A stretch of DNA of 64,000 nucleotides from Henriciella marina DSM 19595 (GCF_000376805.1 NZ_AQXT01000002.1:1612001-1676000); one strand, 5' to 3'. Counted from the first letter of the stretch, positions 1 to 8,765 are shown. Notes: generated from the sequence alone by a model not told the origin. Made by a program: numbers and translations.

Positions 1-35
1 CCAAGGAGAAGGGAGGTTTGCAGCCTTGAGCGCGA

Positions 36-94
36 TCCATCGCGAAGCGGGGATCAAAAACTGCGAAGCCTCGAACAGGCTCCATCGCGAAGCG
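36..94. repeat. Direct repeat upstream of mnmA
   Basis: TCCATCGCGAAGCG occurs at 36-49 and again at 81-94, each followed by a similar GGA-CAAAAA stretch, so a unit of about 25 bases is repeated at a 45-base step. Positions 1-209 otherwise contain no convincing gene. The repeat may be part of a longer intergenic array extending left of the window. Its function is unknown. Confidence 0.5.
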
Positions 95-209
95 CGGAAC
101 CAAAAAACTCAACATGCCCAGCCACACCTGACAAAGACGCGCTTTTGCCTTATATGCCGCGGCCACCACAAACTTTCTGCTGCGGGCCTTGAACCCGCTG
201 GAGGAGAAT

Positions 210-1388
210 ATGACTGCTCTCAAGAGCGCCCCCACGGGCGAGCTCAATTCGCTTGGGTTTCCGAAACCGCCACCTGAAACACGTGTCGTGGCCGCCATGT
301 CCGGCGGGGTCGACAGTTCCGTGGTCGCCGCGATGCTGGCCGATGAAGGTTATGATGTCATCGGCATCACGCTGCAGCTCTATGACCACGGCGCGGCGAT
401 TGAGAAAAAGGGCGCCTGCTGCGCGGGACAGGACATTCACGACGCGCGCAACGTCGCCGATCAGGTTGGTATCCCACACTATGTCCTCGACTATGAAAGC
501 CGGTTCAAGGAACAGGTGATGGAAGATTTTGCCGACACCTACATGGCCGGCTCGACGCCCATTCCCTGCATCCGCTGCAATCAGACCGTCAAGTTCAAGG
601 ACCTCCTCGCCACGGCGAAGGAGCTTGGCGCCGACTGTCTGGCGACGGGGCATTATATCCAGCGTGCCGATGGCCCGGATGGCGCAGAACTTCACCGCGC
701 CAATGATGCCTCGCGTGACCAGTCATACTTCCTGTTCGCAACGACGCGCGAGCAGCTGGACTATATACGTTTTCCGCTCGGCAATCTGCCAAAGACCGAA
801 GTGCGGGAGCTTGCAGAGAAGTACAATCTGCCCGTCGCCGCCAAGCCCGATAGCCAGGACATCTGCTTTGTGCCGCAAGGCTCCTATGCGGACGTCGTCA
901 AGAAACTGCGGCCTGGTGCCGGGCGCGGCGGTGAGATCGTGCATCTCGACGGCCGGGTCCTCGGTGAGCACAATGGCGTGATCCATTACACGATCGGTCA
1001 GCGGCGCGGGCTCGGTATCGCAACCGGTGACCCGCTCTTCGTCGTCAAGATCGATGCGGCCACCCGCCGAGTGATCGTCGGCCCGCGCGAAGCCCTCCTG
1101 ACAGCCGGCCTGACGATGGAGGAGCTGAACTGGCTCGGCGATGGAAGCCTGGAGGCGGCCTGCGACAAAGGCCTGCCCGTGCTCGCCCGCGTGCGCTCCA
1201 CCCGTGAACCGCTTCCGGCCCACCTTGGCTGGGACGGCGATCGCCCTGCCGTGTACTTCGACATCGCCGAAGAAGGCGTTGCGAAGGGTCAGGCCTGCGT
1301 CCTGTACGATTTGTCATCAAAAAGTCGTGTCCTCGGCGGCGGCTTCATTGCGACGACAATTGCCGCAGATGAACGTTTGAGCGCCTAA
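210..1388 (+). CDS. mnmA: tRNA-specific 2-thiouridylase MnmA
   Basis: MnmA transfers sulfur to C2 of the wobble uridine in tRNA Lys/Glu/Gln in the cytoplasm, using ATP to adenylate the base. The N-terminal PP-loop motif SGGVDSS, the Cys pair region (ACCAGQ near residue 80, CIRCNQ near 120) and the GHY motif are all present, and the C-terminal beta-barrel includes [10 protein letters not shown]. Length (about 392 aa) is normal. I prefer the ATG at 210, which has GGAGGAG at 200-206, over an in-frame TTG at 189. In Caulobacter mnmA also sits next to sciP and the fliF operon, so this is conserved synteny rather than a functional operon. Confidence 0.97.
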   Translation: MTALKSAPTGELNSLGFPKPPPETRVVAAMSGGVDSSVVAAMLADEGYDVIGITLQLYDHGAAIEKKGACCAGQDIHDARNVADQVGIPHYVLDYESRFKEQVMEDFADTYMAGSTPIPCIRCNQTVKFKDLLATAKELGADCLATGHYIQRADGPDGAELHRANDASRDQSYFLFATTREQLDYIRFPLGNLPKTEVRELAEKYNLPVAAKPDSQDICFVPQGSYADVVKKLRPGAGRGGEIVHLDGRVLGEHNGVIHYTIGQRRGLGIATGDPLFVVKIDAATRRVIVGPREALLTAGLTMEELNWLGDGSLEAACDKGLPVLARVRSTREPLPAHLGWDGDRPAVYFDIAEEGVAKGQACVLYDLSSKSRVLGGGFIATTIAADERLSA

Positions 1389-1585
1389 AAATAAAGGAAG
1401 ATGTCCGGTTTCAGCACACCTGACCCAGCCCGGGACAGGTTTGCGAAGCCTTGATTAATGCGACCTCGGAGAATGCGTCGAATTTTCATGAAAACTCACG
1501 GGCTTTGCTGAAAACTGATTTAATCCGCACGCGCTAGACACCACTGACGGACGCAAAACGCGTCCTGAAATTTAACCGCTAAGAA
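1389..1585 (+). promoter_or_regulatory. Gene-free leader of sciP
   Basis: This intergenic stretch has several TTAA half-sites, at about 1520-1523 and TTAACC at 1572-1577, of the kind CtrA binds in Caulobacterales. I see no full TTAA-N7-TTAA box and no clear terminator for mnmA. Control of sciP by CtrA is known in Caulobacter; here it is an inference from position and half-sites. Confidence 0.3.
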
Positions 1586-1876
1586 ATGGTGGATCTCATG
1601 GCGCAGCAAACCGCAGCTAGAACTCTGAGCATCAAGGGGCCGGACGGCCAGGTCATGACCAGGGAGGATCTGCCGCCGCCAGGCATTCGCCGATGGGTCA
1701 CCCGCCGCAAGGCACAGGTCGTTGCTGCGGTTCGCGGCGGCCTTCTCTCCAGAACCGAGGCCTGTGAACGCTATGCGCTCTCCGAAGAAGAGCTCGCCTG
1801 CTGGTCACGCCTTTACGACGAACATGGCACCAAGGGTCTGCGCACGACACGTCTGCAGCAGTACCGGGCCCACTAG
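1586..1876 (+). CDS. sciP: CtrA-inhibitory transcription factor SciP (DUF1153)
   Basis: SciP is a small helix-turn-helix factor that in Caulobacter represses CtrA-activated genes in G1 and binds DNA containing TGTCGC. This 96-aa protein has the family core: DLPPPGIRRWVTRRKAQVV, VRGGLLSRTEACERYALS (the helix-turn-helix) and the end GLRTTRLQQYR. An alternative ATG lies at 1598. It stands immediately upstream of the flagellar operon, as in Caulobacter. TGTCGC motifs are present upstream of flhF (4403-4408) and ctrA (6401-6406) in this window, which fits a local regulatory circuit with CtrA. Confidence 0.93.
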   Translation: MVDLMAQQTAARTLSIKGPDGQVMTREDLPPPGIRRWVTRRKAQVVAAVRGGLLSRTEACERYALSEEELACWSRLYDEHGTKGLRTTRLQQYRAH

Positions 1877-1915
1877 AACCTGGCACTCCATCATCACTGA
1901 CCGGCGTTGAATGCG

Positions 1916-1930
1916 TTAAAGCGCCGTTTA
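1916..1930 (+). promoter_or_regulatory. Candidate CtrA box before the fliF-like operon
   Basis: TTAA (1916-1919), seven bases, TTTA (1927-1930): one mismatch from the CtrA consensus TTAA-N7-TTAA. It lies 45 bases before the ATG of the FliF-like gene. Class II flagellar operons, including fliF, are direct CtrA targets in Caulobacter, so position supports the call. Binding has not been shown here. Confidence 0.5.
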
Positions 1931-1974
1931 CGCTGACAGGCCTAGCTTCACGGAGAAAGTCCGAGGGGCAGGTC

Positions 1975-2658
1975 ATGTCAGCGAATAGGTCAATCATGCC
2001 AGGAGGCACGCGGCTGGTAGCGCTTATCGCGCTTGCCATCGTCGCGTGCCTTTTCGCATGGCGCGCAAACACCTTGCTGAAAGACGGCGCTGCGCCTGCG
2101 GACGCGCAGACCTTTGAACAGCGGCAGCTCACCAGCCTGCTGGAGCCGGTCTTCGGTGCCAATAATGTCCGCGTCGCCGCCCATATAGGCGCCGACGGCA
2201 ACCGCCAGTTCCTCGTCCTGATCAATAGCGACGCCCGCGGCGTGCCCGTAGATCGCCCCGTCTTCGACCGCGTCGTCACAATCCTTGAGGCGACCGCAGG
2301 CTATGACCGCGCCGCCGACAGTCTGCATATCCAGCCTTTTGCATTTGCTCCTGGAATTTCTGGCGGCTTTGAAACCGTCGAACTCTATGAGCTTGGGGCC
2401 CTTGGTGGGATCGGGTTTCTGGTTCTGCTGCTTGTCTTCGTGCAGCCAGCTCGGCGCGGCGCCGCGCCTGAACGGCCCACTCAACGCGATGAGCCGCCGC
2501 TGGAGCTTCCTGCCGCGAGCCAGGTCATGCGCACCGCACCTGACCACGGCGCGCCAGCCAATGAAGATGACTTCGATGAGGCCCGCCGGATGGCCGCTCA
2601 TGATCCAAAGGCGGTGGCGCATATCGTTCGGCGCTGGATTGCAGGGGATAAGACATGA
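1975..2658 (+). CDS. Miniature FliF-like MS-ring protein
   Basis: FliF forms the membrane (MS) ring of the flagellar motor and binds FliG through its C-terminal tail. This protein occupies the fliF slot before fliG but has only 227 aa against the usual 500-600. It keeps TM1 (about 13-29), a short periplasmic part resembling split halves of the third ring-building motif (LLEPVFGANNVR, about 56-66; VVTILEATAGYDR, 100-112), TM2 (about 139-157) and a FliG-binding-like tail, DPKAVAHIVRRWI (210-222). The first two ring-building motifs and most of the collar region are absent. Its stop overlaps the fliG start. It is either a reduced FliF or a paralogue; a full fliF could exist elsewhere. Confidence 0.7.
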   Translation: MSANRSIMPGGTRLVALIALAIVACLFAWRANTLLKDGAAPADAQTFEQRQLTSLLEPVFGANNVRVAAHIGADGNRQFLVLINSDARGVPVDRPVFDRVVTILEATAGYDRAADSLHIQPFAFAPGISGGFETVELYELGALGGIGFLVLLLVFVQPARRGAAPERPTQRDEPPLELPAASQVMRTAPDHGAPANEDDFDEARRMAAHDPKAVAHIVRRWIAGDKT

Positions 2659-3587
2659 CCCTTCCTGCCCTTCAAACGACCGAAAACACGCGGGAGCAAC
2701 CCGGCCTTGCCCGCGCGGCCCGTCTGATGCGGCTGCTCGGCCCAAGCGCGGCGGGCGTCTGGAATGAACTTTCAGCTGGTGAGACGGCGCGCCTGCGCAA
2801 TGCCATGACATCGGGCATCATGCAGCCGACGGCAGACGATGCCGCCCGGCTGCAACGCGAGATATCAACGTCCGGCCCCACCATCTCCGATGCGCCGCGC
2901 GACGTCTGGCAGACACTCTCTGAGGCATCGCCAGACGCTGTCGCCGCCATCATGGCTGCCGAACACCCCCAGACCATTGCCCTGATCCTGTCGCGCATGA
3001 ATGCCTCCCGCGCGGCCCTGGCTGTACGGGCGCTGCCCCGCGAAATCGCCATTGCCGCCCTTCGCCGCCTGCTTCATGCTGGCCAGGCGTCCCCGGAAAC
3101 CCTCGCCACCATCGAGGAAAAGCTTGCCGGTCTGATCGGCTCTGACCTTTCAGGCCCAGCAGCAACAGGTACCGCCACCGTGGCGCGCATCTTCGATGGT
3201 CTCGGCTCGGAGCTGGAAGAGCCGATCCTTTCCTCGCTCGATGAAACAGACCCCGGCGTCCGCGACCGTATCCGCGCGCTGATGTTCACCTTTGATGATC
3301 TCGCTTCGCTGGACCCGGCGGCCATGCAGACCATTCTTTCGCAGACCGATCGCGCCGTGCTCGCCACGGCGCTGAAGGGCGCATCCAAACCGGTTCGCGG
3401 CGCCTTCTTGCGCAACATGACGCGCCGTGCTGGCGAATTGCTGGTCTCGGAGGTCGAGGCGCTCGGACCTATCCGCAGATCGCGTGTCGAAGCCGCCCGT
3501 TCAGAAATTACTGCCGTCGCCAGGGAGCTTGCCCAAAGCGGCGACATCCTTTCCAGCGATGACATAGACGATGAGCTGATCGAATGA
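2655..3587 (+). CDS. fliG: Flagellar motor switch protein FliG
   Basis: FliG couples the MS ring to the C-ring and contacts the stator. The middle-domain motif EHPQTIALIL is at residues 103-112, and the C-terminal domain includes DDLASLDPAAMQTILSQ and a stretch like the usual charged torque helix. At 310 aa it is slightly shorter than typical FliG. The N-terminal FliF-binding domain is poorly conserved, which is interesting because the adjacent FliF-like protein is itself reduced. The start ATG overlaps the previous stop (ATGA), indicating translational coupling. Confidence 0.85.
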   Translation: MTLPALQTTENTREQPGLARAARLMRLLGPSAAGVWNELSAGETARLRNAMTSGIMQPTADDAARLQREISTSGPTISDAPRDVWQTLSEASPDAVAAIMAAEHPQTIALILSRMNASRAALAVRALPREIAIAALRRLLHAGQASPETLATIEEKLAGLIGSDLSGPAATGTATVARIFDGLGSELEEPILSSLDETDPGVRDRIRALMFTFDDLASLDPAAMQTILSQTDRAVLATALKGASKPVRGAFLRNMTRRAGELLVSEVEALGPIRRSRVEAARSEITAVARELAQSGDILSSDDIDDELIE

Positions 3588-3946
3588 GCGCCGCCCCTCT
3601 CCAGTCCGTATCTCCCTTCGAATTTCGCAGCGACTTCGCCGCGCCTGATTTGTCGCCTGCAAAACCTGACCGGATAAATGTCAGCGTCACTGAGCTGGCG
3701 GCGCTTCTCGATGATACGCGCCAGAGCACGCTGAAAATGGTGCGCGACCGCGAAGCGAAATCCCGAAACATGGCGATGGAGCGCTCATCGGACGCGCTGC
3801 GGGTGGCGCTGCTGCAAATTGTCGAACTGGCCAATGCGCTCGAGAAAGCCCCTGTTTCCGAGACGGTGCGAGAAGATGCCAAAGCCCGCATCCGCAAGAT
3901 CGCCGCAGAACTCATTGACGGACAAGGCAATCTCTTCCAGAGGTGA
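3584..3946 (+). CDS. Small protein in the FliH/FlbE position
   Basis: A 120-aa soluble protein overlapping the fliG stop by 4 bases. It has a helical, charged centre (about residues 35-110) and no membrane segment. In Caulobacter the gene between fliG and fliN is flbE, a FliH-like export regulator; this protein is about half that length and I see no clear FliH motif. Its role in the switch/export complex is inferred from position only. Confidence 0.5.
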   Translation: MSAAPLQSVSPFEFRSDFAAPDLSPAKPDRINVSVTELAALLDDTRQSTLKMVRDREAKSRNMAMERSSDALRVALLQIVELANALEKAPVSETVREDAKARIRKIAAELIDGQGNLFQR

Positions 3947-4037
3947 TTCGTACTTTAAATTTAGGGTCTTGGCCGCGCGGTAACCGGCGCGAAACCATTT
4001 CAGCCAACCCTCTAATCGCAAGACGGGGAGGAGCAAC

Positions 4038-4298
4038 ATGGCGAGCGGACGCACACCTCAATCCGATTTGCTTGACGTACCCGTCCGGGTGGACGTCATT
4101 CTCGGCGAAGCGCGCATTCCCATCGAAGAATTGATGAAGATGTCAGGCGGCGACATCGTCGCTCTGGAGAAATCCACCAACGAACCTGTGGACATCTACG
4201 TGTCCGACAGGCTCATGGCGCGCGGTCGTCTCGTCGTCGCCAACGGCCAGCTTGGCGTCAAACTATCTGAAATCATTGACGAAAAACGCGCCGCCTGA
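4038..4298 (+). CDS. fliN: Flagellar motor switch protein FliN
   Basis: FliN is a C-ring component related to type III secretion SpoA proteins. The 86-aa sequence is essentially a single SpoA domain: LLDVPVRVDVILGEARIPIEE (first strand region), GDIVALEKSTNEPVDIYVSD and ARGRLVVANGQLGVKLSEI. Length is normal for the minimal family. A strong ribosome site, GGGGAGGAG, precedes the ATG. There is a 91-base gap from the upstream gene, so FliN may have its own ribosome loading but is likely co-transcribed. Confidence 0.92.
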   Translation: MASGRTPQSDLLDVPVRVDVILGEARIPIEELMKMSGGDIVALEKSTNEPVDIYVSDRLMARGRLVVANGQLGVKLSEIIDEKRAA

Positions 4299-4402
4299 AA
4301 GGGCGCCGATCGGACCATCCGCCGATGAGCCAAAAGCCTTTTACATGAAAGGCTGGGGATAACCGGTCCTTCCCTAACAATTTGAGAGAATTCGTTAACC
4401 TT

Positions 4403-4408
4403 TGTCGC
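4403..4408 (+). promoter_or_regulatory. TGTCGC (SciP-type) motif with TTAACC half-site upstream of flhF
   Basis: TTAACC (4395-4400) is followed by TGTCGC (4403-4408), 35 bases before the preferred flhF start. The pair resembles a CtrA half-site beside a SciP recognition motif, the same combination found before ctrA. Short motifs like these occur by chance, so the call rests on the repeated context. Confidence 0.3.
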
Positions 4409-4442
4409 CGACAACTGGGCTCCAGAATGGAGTGATTTGCTC

Positions 4443-5453
4443 ATGCGCATGAAAATGTTCGCAGCTGAGAGTCTGGAAGAAGCAAAGGCGATGATCTTTG
4501 CTGAGATGGGCGATGACGCCATCATCCTCTCTGAACGCGAAGTCCCTGGCGGCGTTGAAGTCCGTGCCGCGACCGACAAGCTCGGCGGCGGTATGGTTCC
4601 GAGCGAGCCACGTTTTGTGACCCGGTTGAACCGTACAAATGGTGCGATGGGACGTCCGCAGGAAAATCCCCTGCGTAACCGTGTGCGCGACGCACTTCTC
4701 TGGCATGGCGCGCCTGCCCGTTTTGCCGAACGCGTTGCCGATGCCGGTCTTCCCGCGAGCGCGCGCAGCAGCGACCCTGCCGATATTCTTGCCTGTGGTC
4801 TGGACGCCCTGATCACCTGCAGCCCTATTTCCCCACGTCCTGAGCGCGACATCCTGCTTGTTGGCCCCCCCGGCCATGGCCGCACCGCGACCGCGGCAAA
4901 GATGACCCGGCGCGCTGCGGTGGCGGACACACGTATTCTTCCAGTAGCCGCTGACCTCGATGCGACCGCTGGCGGCGCACAGCTCGCCGCTTATCTGGAA
5001 CTTGAACAGGATCAGATCCGTATTGCCCGGACACCGGACGATCTTTTCAACATGCTGAGGACGGCACGCGCGGACGGGGACCGCTGCGTGATCGACCTTC
5101 CGGCCATTGTTCCCTTCGACCGCGAAGACATGGCCAGCCTCAAGGACCTCATCGCCGTGATCGATGCAGAACCGGTTCTTGTCATTTCGGCAGAAGGTCA
5201 TCCTGACGACCTTGCCGAAGCCGCGCGTGCCTTCGCCGATGCCGGTGTGAAGCGCGCGATCGTGTCGAAGCTGGACGTCACGCGCCGCCGAGGGGGCATC
5301 GTCGCGGCCCTGTCCGGTGCCGGCATATCCCTCGCCCATCTGGGCGTTACCCCCTTTATCGGCGGCGGGCTCGTGCCTGCATCGCCGGCCCGATTATCAA
5401 AGATACTACTGGAAGAAGCTTCAGTAGATTTCGCACTAAGAGGAGCCGCATGA
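4443..5453 (+). CDS. flhF: FlhF-like SRP-family GTPase with altered P-loop
   Basis: FlhF proteins place polar flagella and belong to the SRP GTPase family. The N-terminus (RMKMFAAESLEEAKAM, then GDDAIILSEREVPGGVEV) is typical of FlhF, and an NG-domain follows. The G1 motif reads GPPGHGRTATAAK at about residues 140-152, with Arg in place of the catalytic Lys of GxxGxGKT, and no DTAGR motif is seen at the expected place (VIDLPAIV instead). Nucleotide binding or hydrolysis is therefore doubtful. ATG 4443 has GGAG ten bases upstream; TTG 4437 is less likely. flhG follows after one base. Confidence 0.75.
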   Translation: MRMKMFAAESLEEAKAMIFAEMGDDAIILSEREVPGGVEVRAATDKLGGGMVPSEPRFVTRLNRTNGAMGRPQENPLRNRVRDALLWHGAPARFAERVADAGLPASARSSDPADILACGLDALITCSPISPRPERDILLVGPPGHGRTATAAKMTRRAAVADTRILPVAADLDATAGGAQLAAYLELEQDQIRIARTPDDLFNMLRTARADGDRCVIDLPAIVPFDREDMASLKDLIAVIDAEPVLVISAEGHPDDLAEAARAFADAGVKRAIVSKLDVTRRRGGIVAALSGAGISLAHLGVTPFIGGGLVPASPARLSKILLEEASVDFALRGAA

Positions 5454-5454
5454 C

Positions 5455-6306
5455 ATGAGCTTCATGCTTCCAAAATCGATGGACAGACCGAAGTCGCCGC
5501 AAGGCAAGTCCCATCACAGGCGCGTTGAACCGGGTTCGATCATTGCGGTCGCATCCGGAAAAGGCGGTGTCGGCAAGACGTTCATGTCGATCACGCTCGC
5601 AAGTGCCTTTGCCCAGCAGGGGCAGAGGACACTTCTCGTCGACGGAGACCTTGGCCTTGCCAACGTAGACGTCCAACTCGGGATCGAACCGGTCACCGAC
5701 CTTGCAGCGGTCATCGCGGGCTGGGTTGAGCTGGAAGACGCCGTAACAGGCGTCGATGGCGGTGCCGGAGACGGCGGTTTCGACGTGCTGCCGGGCCGGT
5801 CCGGCTCAGGCGCGCTCGCAGAACTCTCTGCCGAAGAGGTCTCGCGGCTTGCTGCAGGCCTTTCCACGCTGTCGCTTCAGTATGACAAGATCGTACTCGA
5901 TCTGGGCGCCGGCATCGAGGCCAATTGCATGCGCCTTGCCCGGGCTGCCGACAAGGCGCTCATCGTGATCACGGACGATCCGTCCTCAATGACCGATGGC
6001 TATGCCTTCATGAAAGTGCTTCGCGGCTACGCTCCGGATGTCGATCAGCATGTCGCGATCAACCAGGCGCCTAACCGCGCCACCGGCCAGCAGACTTATG
6101 AAGCCATTGCCATGGCCTGCCGCAAGTTCCAGGGCTATCGCCCACCGCTTGCCGGCATTGTCCACCGGGATGAAAAAGTCCGCGAAGCGGTTCGCTGCCA
6201 GCGCACACTGATCTCAACGGATCCGACGGCGCAGCCGATCCAGGATGCCATCGCGATTGCCCAGACATTCATCGGCCGCTCGGCCGGACGTGGACTTCAT
6301 TATTAA
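5455..6306 (+). CDS. flhG: FlhG/MinD-like ParA-family ATPase
   Basis: FlhG (FleN, YlxH) is a MinD-type ATPase that restrains FlhF and sets flagellar number. The deviant Walker A motif ASGKGGVGKTFMSI is at about residues 31-44, followed by LLVDGDLGLANVDVQLG, the standard MinD/FlhG signature, and a later VLDLGAGI. Unlike its FlhF partner, all nucleotide-binding residues are intact. A DQAIR-type FliM/C-ring-binding N-terminus is not obvious. It lies one base after flhF and so is almost certainly co-transcribed. Confidence 0.88.
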   Translation: MSFMLPKSMDRPKSPQGKSHHRRVEPGSIIAVASGKGGVGKTFMSITLASAFAQQGQRTLLVDGDLGLANVDVQLGIEPVTDLAAVIAGWVELEDAVTGVDGGAGDGGFDVLPGRSGSGALAELSAEEVSRLAAGLSTLSLQYDKIVLDLGAGIEANCMRLARAADKALIVITDDPSSMTDGYAFMKVLRGYAPDVDQHVAINQAPNRATGQQTYEAIAMACRKFQGYRPPLAGIVHRDEKVREAVRCQRTLISTDPTAQPIQDAIAIAQTFIGRSAGRGLHY

Positions 6307-6342
6307 GAGGTATGAACAAGGGGGACGAGTTTATTACCACTG

Positions 6343-6417
6343 TTAAACACTTGGTAATTATCCCCCAATAGATTCACATTGGTTAACGGGGCGGCTACGG
6401 TGTCGCTAGACTGATTC
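6343..6417 (+). promoter_or_regulatory. ctrA promoter region: near-CtrA box, GANTC sites, SciP motif
   Basis: Between flhG and ctrA are TTAA-N7-GTAA (6343-6357), a GATTC (6371-6375), GGTTAAC (6381-6387), TGTCGC (6401-6406) and a second GATTC (6413-6417). GANTC is the CcrM methylation site, and in Caulobacter the ctrA P1 promoter is controlled by CcrM methylation, CtrA feedback and SciP. All three kinds of site being present in 75 bases suggests the same logic. The ctrA ribosome site GGGAGAG is at 6418-6424. Confidence 0.55.
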
Positions 6418-6430
6418 GGGAGAGTGACAC

Positions 6431-7150
6431 ATGCGAGTGCTTCTAATTGAGGATGACAGCTCCGTCGCACGCAGCATCGAACTGATGCTCAAGGCGGCTG
6501 GCTTCAACATCTACACCACTGACCTCGGCGAAGAGGGCGTGGACCTCGGCAAGGTGTATGAATACGACATCATCGTACTCGACCTCGACCTGCCGGATAT
6601 CTCTGGTTACGACGTGCTCAAGCAGCTTCGGATGGCCCGCATCAATACGCCGGTCCTGATCCTCTCGGGTAATCCAGACATCGAAGCGAAAGTGAAAACG
6701 CTTGGCTACGGCGCCGACGACTACCTCACCAAGCCATTCAACAAGGATGAGCTGATTGCCCGGATCACGGCGATCGTCCGCCGCTCCAAGGGCCACGCCG
6801 AGAGCGTCATCCGCACCGGCGAAATCGTCGTCAATCTCGACTCCAAGACGGTTGAGGTCGATGACGACCGCGTGCACCTCACCGGCAAGGAATACCAGAT
6901 GTTCGAGCTGCTCTCGCTCCGCAAGGGCGTGACGCTCACCAAGGAAATGTTCCTGAACCACCTTTATGGCGGCATGGACGAACCTGAACTCAAGATCATC
7001 GACGTCTTTATCTGCAAGCTCCGCAAGAAGCTCGCAAAGGCCACGGCAACCGCCGACAATCCGTCTGGCGAACACTATATCGAAACGGTCTGGGGACGCG
7101 GCTATGTCCTGCGCGACCCGAAAAAGAAAGAAGATGCGATCGCTGCCTGA
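6431..7150 (+). CDS. ctrA: Cell cycle master regulator CtrA
   Basis: CtrA is an OmpR-family response regulator controlling replication, division and flagellar genes in Alphaproteobacteria. The receiver domain starts [11 protein letters not shown] and carries the phospho-acceptor in [15 protein letters not shown] (about D51) and the conserved KPF. The winged helix includes [28 protein letters not shown] and [14 protein letters not shown], and it ends [10 protein letters not shown], nearly identical to Caulobacter CtrA. Length 239 aa is normal. The C-terminal Ala-Ala resembles the ClpXP-recognised end of CtrA. Placing ctrA directly after the flagellar fliG-fliN-flhFG genes differs from Caulobacter. 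Confidence 0.98.
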   Translation: MRVLLIEDDSSVARSIELMLKAAGFNIYTTDLGEEGVDLGKVYEYDIIVLDLDLPDISGYDVLKQLRMARINTPVLILSGNPDIEAKVKTLGYGADDYLTKPFNKDELIARITAIVRRSKGHAESVIRTGEIVVNLDSKTVEVDDDRVHLTGKEYQMFELLSLRKGVTLTKEMFLNHLYGGMDEPELKIIDVFICKLRKKLAKATATADNPSGEHYIETVWGRGYVLRDPKKKEDAIAA

Positions 7151-7180
7151 TCGCGCGCCTTCAACCGAACAGTCAGAAAA

Positions 7181-7205
7181 CCCCGGCCCAGCGGCCGGGG
7201 TTTTT
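7181..7205 (+). terminator. Intrinsic terminator between ctrA and the aldehyde dehydrogenase
   Basis: A perfect 8-bp GC stem, CCCCGGCC (7181-7188) and GGCCGGGG (7193-7200), with a 4-base loop and TTTTT at 7201-7205. AAAA before the stem supplies a T tract on the other strand, so it probably ends both converging genes. Confidence 0.93.
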
Positions 7206-7215
7206 GTTTGCCCGT

Positions 7216-8697
7216 TTAGCCAAGATCATCGAGCGAAAACGGATAGTCGCGCGGCGTGCGCTGCACGCTTATCCACTGATCTGTCGTGAAGGCATCGATT
7301 GCCCAGCGCCCATTGAAGCGGCCGATCCCGGAGTTTTTCTCGCCGCCAAACGGGCTGAAGGGTGAGTCGTTCACCGGCTGGTCGTTCACATGGGTCATGC
7401 CGGCTTCAACCTGCTTGGCGAAGGCGACACCCCGCTCAATGTTGCGCGAGAAGACCGAGCTTGAGAGCCCGTACTCGGTCTTGTTTGCAAGCCGCAGGGC
7501 ATCTTCCTCATCCTTCGCTCGGACAATCGGCGCGACAGGGCCGAAGATCTCATTGGTGCAGAGACAGGATCCCTCATCGACATCAACGAAGACATGCGGC
7601 GGGATCACAAGCCCGTCGCGCTCGCCGCCAAGACGGCAATCGCCACTTTCGCTTTTGGCCTTCTCGATCATCTCCATGACACCATCTGCCTGGTCCTCAT
7701 TGACGAGGGGGCCAATGAACGTGTCGGGCTTCGACGGGTCGCCAACTTTCAGGGCTTTTGTCCGCTCCACGAACCGGTCGACGAACTCATCGAAGATGCT
7801 GTCATCAACGATGACCCGGTTGATCGCCATGCAGATTTGACCGGCATTCATGAACTTGCCCCAGACCGCAGCATTCACGGCGCTTTCAATGTCGGCATCA
7901 TCGAGCACCACGATGGGTCCATTACCGCCGAGTTCCAGCTCCAGAGGCTTGATTATTTTTGATTTGGCGACCGTTTCAGCGATACCACGGCCGACTGGTG
8001 TCGACCCGGTGAACGACACAAGGCCCGGGATTTCGTGCTCGATCAGCGCCGTGCCGACGTCAGAGCCACCGCCTGGCAGCACACTGACAAGGCCTTCCGG
8101 AAAACCTGCCTCTTCAAGCAACTTCGCGAAGATCGTGCCGCCGGTGACAATTGAATCGCTGGCAGGTTTGAGAACGACGCCATTGCCGACCGCCAGCGCT
8201 GGGGCAAGCGTCCGCGCCGTTAGCTGCAGCGGGAAGTTCCAGGGGCTGATCAGGGCAACGACACCGATGGGCTTGCGATATGCGCGCGACTCCTTGCCCG
8301 GAATATCCTCGGGCAGGATGCGCCCTTCGACCATGAAGGGCAGTGCCACCGCGGCGCGCAGGACACCCAGTACCAGCTGGACCTCCAGCGCTGCCTTGAC
8401 CTGCGTGCCGCCAATCTCGCGCGTGATCCAGCCCATGACCTCCTTGCGGCGCGCCTCCAGCGTATCGGCGAGCGCTGACATCTTGGCCGACCGCGCCGAT
8501 GGCGGCAGGGCAGCCCATTCGGCCTGCGCTTTCTTTGCCGCCTTGCAGGCTTCATCGACGTCGTCTGGCGTCGCCGCTTTCATCTCGAAAATGGTCTCGC
8601 CCGAATAGGGGTTCTTGTTGATGAGGGTTTTGCCGGAGCCACTGCGCCATTCGCCGGCAATGTAGAGTTGGTCGAGATTTTGATAGGCGTCTGGCAT
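7216..8697 (-). CDS. NAD(P)-dependent aldehyde dehydrogenase
   Basis: A 493-aa ALDH-superfamily enzyme that oxidises an aldehyde to its acid. Visible motifs are the cofactor-loop SPWNFPLQLT, the catalytic Glu in LELELGGNGP, the catalytic Cys in MNAGQICMAINR and the late EIFGPVAP. The overall sequence resembles benzaldehyde/vanillin-type dehydrogenases. Aromatic substrate preference is an inference supported weakly by the CoA ligase and ThDP enzyme further right, which are not in the same operon. Confidence 0.88.
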   Translation of the reverse strand: MPDAYQNLDQLYIAGEWRSGSGKTLINKNPYSGETIFEMKAATPDDVDEACKAAKKAQAEWAALPPSARSAKMSALADTLEARRKEVMGWITREIGGTQVKAALEVQLVLGVLRAAVALPFMVEGRILPEDIPGKESRAYRKPIGVVALISPWNFPLQLTARTLAPALAVGNGVVLKPASDSIVTGGTIFAKLLEEAGFPEGLVSVLPGGGSDVGTALIEHEIPGLVSFTGSTPVGRGIAETVAKSKIIKPLELELGGNGPIVVLDDADIESAVNAAVWGKFMNAGQICMAINRVIVDDSIFDEFVDRFVERTKALKVGDPSKPDTFIGPLVNEDQADGVMEMIEKAKSESGDCRLGGERDGLVIPPHVFVDVDEGSCLCTNEIFGPVAPIVRAKDEEDALRLANKTEYGLSSSVFSRNIERGVAFAKQVEAGMTHVNDQPVNDSPFSPFGGEKNSGIGRFNGRWAIDAFTTDQWISVQRTPRDYPFSLDDLG

Positions 8698-8765
8698 GGC
8701 TCGCTCCTGTAAGTGGACAGAAGGAGAATTCCCGGGCGCGCCCGGCGTTCCGCAGGTGCGACACC

